From the NCBI GenBank assembly GCA_021234155.1, contig JAJEKV010000053.1, positions 222,523-286,522 of the forward strand: a DNA stretch of 64,000 nt, given 5' to 3'. Made by a program: the position numbers and the translations under genes. This document shows, one piece after another, positions 25,393 to 35,230 of the stretch (positions are counted from its first letter, which is position 1; each line of letters begins with the position of its first letter). The notes under the pieces are model-generated. The model was not told the DNA's origin. It made no database searches and saw only the letters and a program-made list of their open reading frames with translations. The DNA is from Isoetes taiwanensis (lineage: Eukaryota > Streptophyta > Lycopodiopsida > Isoetales > Isoetaceae).

Positions 25393-26057
25393 CGCAAATT
25401 GTCCCTATCTACAATGTTCTAATCCACGCCACAAGGCCAAATTCTTGTATTATTGTATTATTTGTAGTGGGCTCAACCTTACACGTTTGGAAAAAAAAGG
25501 GGGACCGGGGGGGGGAATTGTTCACATGGCCGCCGCCGTAAATTATCCTTGCCTACTTAAAATCCCTACGTACCAAGGAAATGCTAATTATTGACAATGT
25601 GACTTGTTCATAATAATGTTGAAAATATGCTTATGTCATGACGGATACTACAAATTAATTATAACTCACCCATCAACAACAAAATTCTAACTATTATGGG
25701 TTTTGTTCTTTAGATTGAATATGAGTCATTGATCTTTAGCATATCCTGGGCATGATGCCAAATCAACGGTATCATTTTTTTTGCAAAAAAAAAAATGCTT
25801 TGCCACATCCTAAGGTCAAAAACAGAATTAGCTTTATCTATCACTCTCCCACCACGTATACATGTTGCCTCTTACCTATACACAACATGGAAGATGGGTC
25901 GCCGGAATCATCCTGGTGCTGCCATGTGGCAGTCCCCTACACTCTGGAATGGAAAGAGGGGCTGCCATTCCGCTCAGCCGGTGAAGATCAAGATCAAGCC
26001 GGTGCAATCAGGAACAAGAATCGGTAAAAAAAACGCAGCTCCCATCTTCCATGTTGT
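25393..26057. other. No gene seen; homopolymer runs
   Basis: Nothing coding was recognised. There is a G-rich run at about 25498-25515 and paired T and A runs near 25780-25797. The stretch just before the hairpin repeat is unremarkable. Confidence 0.4.
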
Positions 26058-26173
26058 GGGGGGAAGCAAATCGGTCCCCCCTTCCGCAGTGGGCAGGGGA
26101 CTCGCTCCCGGCTGTCGCCGGTCGCGAGGCTCCCCTGTCCACTGCGGAAGGGGGTCCCGATTTGCTTCCCCCC
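26058..26173. repeat. 116-bp GC-rich inverted repeat (hairpin)
   Basis: The left arm begins GGGGGGAAGCAAATCGG and the right arm ends CCGATTTGCTTCCCCCC. The arms pair over about 50 bases with a few mismatches (for example CCGCAGTGGGCAGGGGA against TCCCCTGTCCACTGCGG). The loop is about 15 bases around 26112-26126. The GC content is far above the AT-rich surroundings. It could be a foldback element or small-RNA precursor; the flanks show only weak further pairing and no clear target duplication. Confidence 0.75.
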
Positions 26174-28416
26174 ATACATCTTTGCGCCCAGTGACCCCGC
26201 ACAGTACCCTCCCCCGTTGTGGTTTAATGGCTTTGGCATTGAAACACTTCTCAACTTCTGCGTAGTCCAGGTAATTGCAATTGTTCTGTTGAGTTTAATT
26301 TAGGCCTCCAATTTAAAGCTTTATTCCCTGCAAACTTCTGGCAAGGGTAAGCGATGACAGAAGATTTTGTAGATTGTGCCGACATGAGGTTTTGTAGATT
26401 GTGGCATCAACCACATAACTCTGCTTTCCTCTGTGGTTTCAAGCTTTAATAACCAAGTGGAACAGATTTAGTCTGAGAGTTAAACTGCATGTGCTTTGAT
26501 TTGCTTCCGGCTCTTCAAATTCCTTAGTTTGTGAGAAACGTTACGAGCCCTCATACGCCAAAATTGGAGTTGCAGAAGCCCCCACAAAAGAAAGCTCATA
26601 GGGCATACCAATCCTTGGAGAAATTTCCCCAAACTAATTCCGGTCTCAGCTCTGTAGATTGTTACAGAATGGAAGAATTTTGTACAAAGATTATGTGGAC
26701 GTGTGTCTGGTTCGGAGTCCTTTCGTTAAAGTTGATTTGGAAAATGTCAATTTACACTTTAATTTTGGCGAAGCAACTGAAGCTGCAATCTGATGGAAAA
26801 ATTTAGACAGAAAATGCCTTTGAACATTTCGATTCTCGCAGCTTCTTGCCCAGCAGGGTTATGGAGCTCTGTAAAAATCTAAGCAGAAAATGCCTTGAAC
26901 TCTCTAATTCTCTTAGCTTCTCGCCGAACAGCATTATGGAGTTCGCTGGAGCTTCCCCTGCAAAGAGCTCTGTAAAAATCTAGGCAAAAGATGTTTTGGT
27001 TATGGAGTTTGCTGGAGCTTTTCGTGCAAAGAAGTCCCCTTTTAAACATGTCGCATTTTATGTTACGACTACTTGCCACTTGCTCTTATCCCACTACAGT
27101 TTCAACTCCAACATCCCTGTTTGCCTCTATGCTACTCGATCCGGTACAGGGAAAGCAAACATCCTCGAAATCTGACAAAGGAAACCAGGAAAAGCAAAGA
27201 TCAAGAACAAGAACAGGGGTTTCAGGAAATTTGAGGGTTTGGTAAGCCTTTGTCAAATCCAATTCTTGATTTAAGCTTTTTCATCACTCTTTAATCCCCA
27301 AATCAACTTTTTAGTATATTTGATTCTATTAGTCTGTCAAATCGACCTCTTCATGAAATTTTAGCCAAGACTAAGACAAGATAGGCTTTGGCGTGGTGAA
27401 AAGATGATTTGAGAAAAGAAGCAATCCGGGTGCCTGCTTGGCAGCTTGGACCACATTTTGCTGCGATTTTTTTCGCAGAAATGCAACCCAAAATGAGAGA
27501 ATAGACAGAATACTAATCATGACAGTGGACTTGGCCCACAGATGAGAACATAAGCGCGAATATCCCATTAGCCAGGTCAGTGCCGGCTTGATCATGCCAA
27601 ATGTGACTCTCAGCTTTAAAGTCGCATGGCTGTAGCTTCTGGTGGTTGTGATTCTGAGAAATAAGAAAGGCAAAGGATTCTGCAAAAAAACTCCAGCAAT
27701 CTTCAAGAATCCGAAGATATTAAGCAAATTGTAGATGGAGGACTTTGAGGGCTGCCGTTTTTCAAAATAAGCAAGATCTAGATGGAATCGGGGCTATGAT
27801 TTGTAAGGGCCATGGGGTTGATTCGAAGACCACAAAACAGGGGTCTGATTGCTCAGCAGGTATGGGTCCTCCTGTATTTGTAGGCCTATCTCCGGCTGTA
27901 CCAGCTAATTTTTTTTGGTTTGAAGCTTCAATTTGCAACTTCATTTCATTACCAAAGCAAGATATGGAGTTTGATTCCAACTCCAAGGGCCATCGGTCAA
28001 AGCTCCAGAACGAGATAATTTAGAAAAACCCAGTTAAAATCGATTGCCTTGGACCGAGAAACAAAGAAATTTTCTCAATTCCTGTGCTTTAGAGATAGAT
28101 GCCATCTAAAAATTATGCAGGTGTGCCCATGTCAAAGGGCAATTCTTGCCAGTTTAAAGGTATGGATTGCGTTGCTGTGAAAAGATAGATGAATCTACGT
28201 GCAGCCGAGTTTTGCCGAGTTTTGCTACGTAACCAACGTCACCTTCAAATTACTTAAAATTATTGCTTAAGTTTTTTTAGGTGATTTTTAGGTGAGAATT
28301 TTGGGCAGCGCTCTGGTGGCGTCGCCATCTCCTGTTATACATCACATTGATACAAATACAGTTACAGTTACAGTTCGAAATTTACAGTTAGATTTATCCA
28401 CCAAATTTATACAGCA
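26174..28416. other. Unassigned stretch with short imperfect repeats
   Basis: No known gene was recognised. Between about 26795 and 27030 a unit containing AAAATCTAAGCAGAAAATGCC and GTTATGGAG recurs about three times imperfectly. A minus-strand frame of 118 codons (27727-27371) is hydrophobic and matches nothing I know. A 20-base piece, CGTAACCAACGTCACCTTCA, at about 28230 is repeated in an exon at about 29757. Confidence 0.4.
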
Positions 28417-29027
28417 ACCCGGGGGTGTTAGTTCTCTATATATGGATACGCCATGTGCACTACTAGGGTCCAGAAAAACCCCTTCGTATACGAAAATTCT
28501 CTAAGAAAACCCCATATGATACGTTCTATTATTTCCAACTTTTGTCTACCCCATATCATATTTACATGATATTTTTTTGTAGTACCAATCATTCTTCTCG
28601 TATAAATACAAAACACATCTTAATGTATGACATACCCCTTATCGTATAAATATTGCAAACGAATTCTGGATAACAGATTAAAGTGAACTAAAGAGTTAAA
28701 GAATGATTTGCTCAGTATGAGTATGTATTGAAAAGGTTTTCATGATCCTAAATTAACATACAATTCAAAGACTTTTTGTAGGTAAACTATGAATCTATCA
28801 TGTTCTAAGACCCACTCCTTCCTAGCTAGAAATTAGAAGATTAACTCCATCTTGTGCCATACGAGAAGTTCTATCTCGCCAACAACGACCCCTAGTCGTA
28901 CGGATATGGATTCAAAACCAAATAACTTTATTTTACTTGTACGTATACGATACGTTGGACAACAAAAAAAACCCCTTATCATCCATGCACATGGTACATA
29001 CGACTTACATTGGTGATACCCCCGGGT
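28417..29027. mobile_element. 611-bp TIR element with 6-bp target duplication
   Basis: The ends are ACCCGGGGGTGT and ATACCCCCGGGT, inverted copies with one mismatch. Pairing extends inward weakly to about 60 bases, with CCATGTGCA on the left and TGCACATGG on the right. The element is flanked on both sides by ACAGCA (28411-28416 and 29028-29033). No transposase lies inside, so it is a non-autonomous, MITE-like DNA transposon. A 6-bp duplication and these tips do not point clearly to a superfamily. Confidence 0.7.
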
Positions 29028-29274
29028 ACAGCAATCAAATTTCAAATTTATATAGCAATCAAGTTTCAAATTTCAAAAGAGAGTTACATTTCGATCACTG
29101 TTTCAAATTAAGACAATATACAACAAGTAACTGTTTAAAATTTCAAAAGCATGGTTACACTTCAAAGATGAATCACTTTCATCATACAAAATGAAAAACT
29201 CTGAAATCTGAAAGTTCTCACATCAGAAACTAAAGTTCAACACAAACTAAGATTCATGTTTTGCACATCAGAAA

Positions 29275-29604
29275 TCAAGGGACCTTAGAAATAGCAGCAA
29301 ACGCGTTCTCCATTATTGCTGAAGCCTGCGAAGGATGAGATGTTGAAATAGAAAGAAATACACACTTCTTGTTTGTTGCTCCCATGAATGATTGTCCGCC
29401 GCTGTTATTCATTGTTGAGTTTGCAATATAACTTCCACCTTCAAGTTGAGGACATGATTGAAGACACTTCTCCCAGACATCATTAGTTATCTTAAGTTGC
29501 CTCATATTTGCGACACCCACAGTACCAGAATTCACAACAACGTCGTCTTCAGCAGCGACAACATCCTTAGTAGCAACTGAACCAACATGAACAACACTTG
29601 GAAC
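29275..29604 (-). CDS. Unrecognised gene, last exon
   Basis: On the minus strand a good acceptor (pyrimidine-rich TTTTTTATTTGCAG) precedes an exon starting VPSVVHVGSVATKDVVAAED and ending in ENAFAAISKVP and a stop. The middle has MRQLKITNDVWEKCLQSCPQ. The exon is in phase 0 with the upstream exon at 29727-29938. I do not recognise the family and see no membrane segment in the exon. The 122-base intron and clean splice signals argue for a real gene or a recent gene copy. Confidence 0.5.
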   Translation of the reverse strand, partial: VPSVVHVGSVATKDVVAAEDDVVVNSGTVGVANMRQLKITNDVWEKCLQSCPQLEGGSYIANSTMNNSGGQSFMGATNKKCVFLSISTSHPSQASAIMENAFAAISKVP

Positions 29605-29726
29605 CTGCAAATAAAAAACAATTACTAAACAAAGAAAAAATAAAGTAAGCAATTAGAAACTAAGCAAATAAACTAATAAACTAAGCAAATAAACTAAGCA
29701 AATAAAGTAATACACTAAAAACATAC

Positions 29727-29938
29727 ATGAGTTGCAACCTTCAATTTGCTGTCATCGTAACCAACGTCACCTTCAAGACACACACAAGCTATAGCTTTAC
29801 TATACAACTTGCCCCAGCATTAAATGTTGTCATCATTGCACTTTTCTTATTATTTTGTTGCTGAAGAACATCGTTGTATACCTTCAAAGAACCATCATCA
29901 TTATATGGACATCCTAGAATGTTCATCGCAGTATCAAC
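29727..29938 (-). pseudogene. Unrecognised gene, upstream exon (one frameshift)
   Basis: The exon lies between an acceptor (AAATGCAG, 29946-29939) and a donor (CAT then GTATGT at 29726). It reads VDTAMNILGCPYNDDGSLK and, after a one-base shift near 29822, GKLYSKAIACVCLEGDVGYD. The phase at the donor fits the last exon. The CACTA terminus at 29952 lies in the intron just upstream, about 13 bases before the exon, so the transposon entered this gene. Function unknown. Confidence 0.45.
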
Positions 29939-29969
29939 CTGCATTTCTTTACACTACAAGGCACAAGGG

Positions 29970-30305
29970 TCTTTTGTCATGGGCAAATTTGTCACGCCAA
30001 TAAAGTTTGTCACGTATTTTAATTTTGCCACTCGTGACAAAGGCAAATCTTTTTTTGCAACTCGTGACAAAAATTCAAACTCAAAAACCGTGACAAAAGA
30101 CTAAAATTCGACACGCGTGACAATGATAAATATTTGTCATGCATGACAAACCTTAATAGCTTTTGTAACGCGTGACAAAATCTTGTCACGGATGACAAAC
30201 ATCGTGACAAATATTTGTCATGCATGACAAAACCTTAATAGCTTCTATCACGCGTGACAAAAATTTGTCACGTGTGATAACCTTTTGTCACGCGTGACAA
30301 ATAAT
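29970..30305. repeat. CACTA subterminal palindrome array
   Basis: About nineteen copies of TTTGTCAYG or its complement occur within 335 bases, several joined as perfect palindromes such as TTTGTCACGCGTGACAAA (30284-30301) and TTTGTCATGCATGACAAA. In characterised CACTA elements such arrays are binding sites for an accessory transposase protein (TNPA in Spm). The spacing is irregular. Confidence 0.8.
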
Positions 30306-30339
30306 ATAGCCGTTCATTTCAATTTTAAATCTATTCATT

Positions 30340-30664
30340 TCAGGTCCCTTCTTATGCAGGTGCTCTGCTGGGCGCTTGGTATGAATCCCAACCTTTTTAA
30401 CAATCTGCCTCCTAGTACTAGAAGGAGGAGGATAAAAGAGTGATAGATGCAGGTTTGCTCCCAGCCAGTGCAGCTGAGGCACGTCGAAGACACCATGCTG
30501 GTGAGTTTGGACCTTGTTGGTGTCAGTCATGTGTGGGGCAGCATAGCCGGTTGGCTACGGTGATTGAGCGGCATTTGCAGTCAAATGGTACTTACTGGGG
30601 TGCTCCTGAAAGCTTTTATAGGTGTTTTGGCGTGCCCTACAATCCAGCACCACTAGATGGACAG
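30340..30664 (+). pseudogene. SET-domain gene, first recognised exon
   Basis: After an acceptor-like TTTCATTTCAG (about 30343), an open frame from 30440 reads GLLPASAAEARRRHHAGEFG and PCWCQSCVGQHSRLATVIER, and ends GVPYNPAPLDGQ at a donor (CAG then GTTAGT at 30665). The CXC...H arrangement could be a small zinc-binding or pre-SET-like segment. It lies upstream of the SET exons in the same orientation, which is why it is grouped with them. The link is inference. Confidence 0.45.
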
Positions 30665-30859
30665 GTTAGTAAATAATTTGATTTGTTATATGTTTATTTT
30701 ATTATCTAGCATGTTGGGGTAAATAACTGTATTTTAGTTAAATACATAGTTTTTTATTTAAAAAGCATTCTATGGTTAAACAAAACTCAACACAACGAGC
30801 CATAATCAATTTTTTGATGGGAGTTTGGAGATATGTTGGAGATGATGATGAAATAGATT

Positions 30860-31194
30860 CTACTATAGGACCTGTGGACCAAGCCACATAAATGTACATA
30901 GTGGAAGTAGTTACCAAGTTGTGGGGTGTGACATACCTGATTTACCAATGCCGTGTCACATTGAGAGATTATTAAAACCTGTAGATCGATGAAGATTAGG
31001 TCTATTTAGTGGTCCATTGCCCAATTTAGGTGACATATTCACTTATTGGGGTTGTCGGTATGTAATAAAGCAGTCTACACTCCCTGGATCTGGAAGGGGA
31101 TTATTCATTGCCCAAAATCTTCGTGTTGGATATAATTCAATTGTCCCTTTGATGATCTATGGAGGTCCAGAGTATAGTGCATCCGAGTGGGAGG
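30860..31194 (+). pseudogene. SET-domain gene, N-terminal half of SET
   Basis: Frames read CGPSHINVHSGSSYQVVGC (about 30881 on) and then, from 31017, YVIKQSTLPGSGRGLFIAQN, typical of the first SET motif (G-GRGLFA). EYSASEWE follows. A TGA at about 30989 breaks the frame where a tryptophan codon is likely. The coding sequence is cut at 31194 by an LTR element and resumes at 34017. SET domains transfer methyl groups from S-adenosylmethionine to lysines, usually of histones. Confidence 0.65.
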
Positions 31195-31853
31195 TGATGA
31201 GGGATTTCCCAACTCCCACCATCATTCAGATAGTGTGGCGTGGCAGATTTGAGCTCTGATAGAACGATAGATGCAGGGCAAAATGAGAAAGCAAGAGTGA
31301 ATGAGAAAATCAAGATGGATAAAGGGTGTTGAAAAATAAAGATAGATAAAGAGGGAATAAAGAATGGGAAATAAAAAAAAGCAAAAGGGATATGGAAATT
31401 TGAAAAAAATCATAAGAATGGAAGATATGATGCACCATTTTTTATTTGAACAAAATGTAAGTACATACTCGAAAGATTCTATATGGAGGAAGAGGTCTCT
31501 CACCTCTCTTCCCAGGGCCTGCCATTACCCTCTCTCCATGAAGATCTTAGAGCCAAAGAGGAGGAGAATAAGTCCCATCAAGATATTTATAATTTTTTTG
31601 ATAAATCTTGGCCATCCATGTGGTTTGATCTTGTCACTCCTTTTTTACACCTCATCAATCCTTTGTTTTTTGTCTTCTTCTTCTCTATAACCAAATTTGT
31701 CTTTTTGTTTAATAACTAACACAACTTATTATGGGCCCTTGGATTCTAACAACAAGCACAAATGAATCTGGACCCTTGATCTTCACCCCCCCCTTTAGAC
31801 CTTGATATTGTTCTTCTATGTTGACCCCGATTTTGCCAAAAATTGGGTCAACA
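31195..31853. repeat. Left LTR of the non-autonomous element
   Basis: This is the 659-bp terminal repeat. Its last 36 bases form a near-perfect hairpin (TGTTGACCCCGATTTT against AAAATTGGGTCAACA), as in the gypsy LTRs of this window. Confidence 0.9.
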
Positions 31854-33380
31854 TCACGCACAAACAAAAAGATGGAGCCGGTCCCCTCGGCCTCTGACTT
31901 CAACACTTTTCACATTTAAGTACAATAAGTTAGTCTTCTTTGGCACAAAAAAGGAGCTAACTGGGGGTTTTACGGGTCCCACCAAACCTATTAAGAAAAT
32001 GGGGGTTTTAACGGACCCTCCCAACCTATTTAAAAAAAGATAATATTTTGGACTTTTTAAGGTGTACTCCAACACCAAAATGTAACTTGTGCCATAGTAA
32101 AGATTTTGAAAAAAAGATGGTAGTATTTGGCCTTGGGGTAGGGCTTAAAAATGCAAAGGGGCTATGTCATAAAGATATTGGGGGATGGTGAGATAGAGTC
32201 GCACAAACAAAAAGATATTAAGTTGCTAGCCAAAGTGTCCAACAAGGCGTGTAATAAAGCAAATGATAATTTTTTGCACAATAAAGAAGTGGCAAGATAA
32301 GATATGTGAAGGTGCAATAGAGACAATAACGTATGCAAGGTATGGCCAAGGCATAACAAGAAGTGGTAAAAAAATAAAGGTGGTAAGAAGATGAGATAAG
32401 GTAAACATGAGCTTTTTCAAAAGTGGCGAGTGGCACTAAAAAGGTAAGAGAAAAAAAAAAAAAAAAGTAGTTCAAAAAGTATCATGTGGCCGAGAAAGAT
32501 AAACGTGGAAAAAATAAAGTGGTGGCAAAAATGAAATATGATGGGAAAAGGAGGACGTGGCTATTCATGGCAAGAAAGGGCAAAAATATTCTTCTTTCTC
32601 TCTTTCTGTAAGAGGCAGCACATAGGCAAACGAAATGGATTGGCAGCAGCAGAGCCTTGTGCGGGTATGGCGGATGATTTCGGCGGCTTCTTCCTTCCTC
32701 TTCTTCTCTCCTCATTCTCTTGCAGGTTCGGCAACAGGCTATGGCGTTGGCTATGGCGGGAAAAAGAAAGGAAAGAACATCGGAATGCTTTTTTTTGCTG
32801 CTTGATCATTCTTTCTTCTCTTCTGCAGATCCAGCAGTAGCAAGCAAAGGTGTTTCATCCTTCTGTTATTTGTTCGGCAAAACCGGTAGCTTCTGAGGCG
32901 AAGGAACAGAGATGAACAATTCTTCTTCCTTGTTTTCTTGCAGATGGACAGAGTCTTGGCAGCAATAGATCTTGGCAGCAACAAAAAATCATCATTCTGC
33001 CTTCTTTTCTTTTCTTTTCTTTCTTGTTGACAGAGCAAAGAGCAGAGGCTAATAATTTGCAACAACAAAACGTCATGGCAGGGCTACAGGATTGGAGGGC
33101 GCAGCAGTAAAATGTCATGGCAAGGGCATACAAAGAACAGGATTGGAGGGCCGGCCTTTGCTGGCTCTCCAAAAAATAAACCAAGAAGTCTTTTTTTTCC
33201 AGCATCTTCTTTTTCTTCTTTTTGCAGCATCTTCAAACATATTGTCACCCCTTTCTTGATCAGAACAAAATATCACAATCTTCTTTTCTTCCCACGTCAT
33301 GGGAAAGAACACCCTGATCTTTTGGGGTCCCTGATATGAAGATCAGAGACTAAATCAGGGTCCCGGCAACGGAACCATAA
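31854..33380. other. Internal region of the non-autonomous LTR element
   Basis: There is no recognisable protein. Short repeated phrases (ATCTTGGCAGCAA and ATGGCAGGGCTACA/ATGGCAAGGGCATACA) and purine-rich tracts occur between 32500 and 33130. No standard methionine-tRNA primer site was seen after the left LTR. Confidence 0.6.
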
Positions 33381-34011
33381 TGACGAGGGATTTCCCAACT
33401 TCCTCCATCATTCAGATAGTGTGGCGTGGCAGATTTGAGCTCTGATAGAACGACAGATGCAGGGCAAAATGAGAAAGCAAGAGTGAATGAGAAAATCGAG
33501 ATGGATAGAGGGAATAAAGAATGGGAAATAAAAAAAAAAGCAAAAGGGATATGGAAATTTGGAAAAAATCATAAGAATGGAAGATATGGTGCACCATTTT
33601 TTATTTGAACAAAATGTAAGTACATACTCGAAAGATTCTACATGGAGGAAGAGGTCTCTCACCTCTCTTCCCAGGGCCTGCCACTACCCTCTCTCCATGA
33701 AGATCTTAGAGCCAAAGAGGAGGAGAACAAGTCCCCTCAAGATATTTATAATTTTTTTGATAAATCTTGGCCATCCATGTGGTTTGATCTTGGCACTCCT
33801 TTTTTACACCTCATCTATCCTTTCTTTTTTCTCTTCTTCTTCTCCATAACCAAATTTGTCTTTTTGTTTAACAACTAACACAACTTAATATGGGCCCTTG
33901 GATTCTAACAACAAGCACAAATGAATCTGGACCCTTGATCATCACCCCCCCTTTAGACCTTGATATTGTTCTTCTATGTTGACCCCGATTTTGCCAAAAA
34001 TCGGGTCAACA
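33381..34011. repeat. Right LTR of the non-autonomous element
   Basis: This is the 631-bp partner of 31195-31853. It differs mainly by one internal deletion of about 23 bases near 33510 and scattered substitutions, so the insertion is moderately young. Confidence 0.9.
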
Positions 34012-34016
34012 GGAGG

Positions 34017-34351
34017 CATTAACATATTATTCATTTTCTATGATGGTATACGGTTGCAACAATAATGCATGCACTATGGAAATGAGATCAGAGTATAATG
34101 AGGACAAGAGATCTTACATTGATGGTCGTGTGGAAGAACGTGGCAATTAGCAGGGCTGATCAACAGCTGTGGTGCCAATAAAAATATCATCAATTGCATG
34201 TTTGAAGAAAGAAGTAATGATCGCGAGGAGTTCATGACAAAAATGTGTAAGCACTTTGTTATGGTTGTTGCTATCAAGAGCCTCAGAGAGGGCGAGGAGT
34301 TATTTTTGGACTATGAATTCCATGAGACTGTACCTGATCGATTTTTGTAGA
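34017..34351 (+). pseudogene. SET-domain gene, C-terminal half of SET
   Basis: In frame with the reading before the insertion (EW-E then ALTYYSF), the exon continues through YIDGRVEERGN, a TAG at about 34151, AGLINSCGANKNIINCMFEE and REGEELFLDYEFHE, then stops. INSC-AN-NC and GEELFLDYEF are the last two SET motifs (cofactor binding and the catalytic tyrosine). One stop remains inside, so the protein is not made full length. The family within SET proteins is unclear. Confidence 0.7.
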
Positions 34352-34412
34352 GATAAAAACTTTTAATTATTTAAAATAAACTTTTATTTTTAATAAATCG
34401 CTACTTGATATT

Positions 34413-34471
34413 GTTTTTTTTTTGTTTGAAGGCAAGGTTGGTGGGACTTGCACCCACCCATGTCTCCCACC
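34413..34471 (-). mobile_element. Truncated tRNA-type SINE with 14-bp target duplication
   Basis: A 59-bp insertion is flanked by perfect CGCTACTTGATATT copies (34399-34412 and 34472-34485). On the minus strand it reads GGTGGGTGCAAGTCCCACC (a T-arm with a B-box-like core) and ends in an A run. Length, A tail and long target duplication are typical of a 5'-truncated SINE moved by LINE machinery. Confidence 0.8.
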
Positions 34472-34765
34472 CGCTACTTGATATTAATGATACTTATCTT
34501 ATTAAATCTGAATATTATTGTTCTTGTTTCATTTTCCTTTGCTTTATTTTTTCAATCATGTACTCATACTTAATGTTGTGCATACTTAACACCATCAAGT
34601 GTAATGCTTAGATTCTATGTGCAACACTTAATGTTATTCGAAGTGCATTATGTTTCTTTCATTTTCCCTTTCTTTATTTATTCAATTCATGTGCTCCTAG
34701 TTATTGATGTGCTTACTTGGCAACTTTATACCTAGTGGTTAGATTTCAAACATTTATTATAATGC

Positions 34766-35230
34766 TTGAAAAAAATGGTCAATGGCGTAAAAGTAAGGGT
34801 ATTCTTGACATATTGGATAAACGGGATACCAGATGCTCCTCGTATATCAAAGTTCCACCGTAATGATATAGAAAAGATTGCACGAGAAAATCCTATAGTT
34901 AATGGGAATGTGGAACAAAACACTGGTCATGCTTATGATGAGACGACTCAAGATTTGTTGTATGGGCATGCTCCGAGTTTCTCATGCAAGGCATTGATAA
35001 TGATATTAACAAACAAGATATGCATGCCTCTAAGGTTGATGAAGTCATTGAGCTAGATCCAGCTGAATACCTTGATGATCAGATAATCCAGGATGCCAAA
35101 ACAAAATTATACGAGGGCTGCAAAATATCGAGATTGACATTTATCCTATGCCTCCTCAACTTGCAAGGGCAATATAAGATATCAAATGTTGCAGTTGATG
35201 CAATATTATCCTTCCCTTCCTAACTCTTAA
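34766..35230 (+). pseudogene. CACTA transposase, N-terminal part
   Basis: Frames at 34766 and 34984 give APSFS, then ELDPAEYLDDQIIQDAKTKL and YEGCKISRLTFILCLLNLQG. This is the segment that precedes the tnp2 core in plant CACTA transposases (DA...LY-GC...S). A shift joins the two frames near 35000, and a TAA lies at 35221 with the same reading continuing after it. Confidence 0.7.

Larger units (their letters stand above)
31195..34011. mobile_element. Non-autonomous LTR element (TRIM/LARD-like) in the SET gene
   Basis: Two direct repeats (31195-31853, 659 bp, and 33381-34011, 631 bp) both begin TGAYGAGGGATTTCCCAAC and end GGGTCAACA. The insertion is flanked by perfect GGAGG duplications (31190-31194 and 34012-34016). 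The internal 1.5 kb has no gag, protease or polymerase motif, so movement would need another element's proteins. Removing the element restores the SET reading frame across the site. Confidence 0.92.

Noticed and set aside
25795..26265. Open frames on both strands across 26.0-26.25 kb with similar peptides
   Set aside because: The similarity is caused by the perfect inverted repeat, not by two genes.
29970..30305. CRISPR-like look of repeated palindromes
   Set aside because: Spacing is irregular, there are no unique equal-length spacers, and the context is a plant CACTA end.
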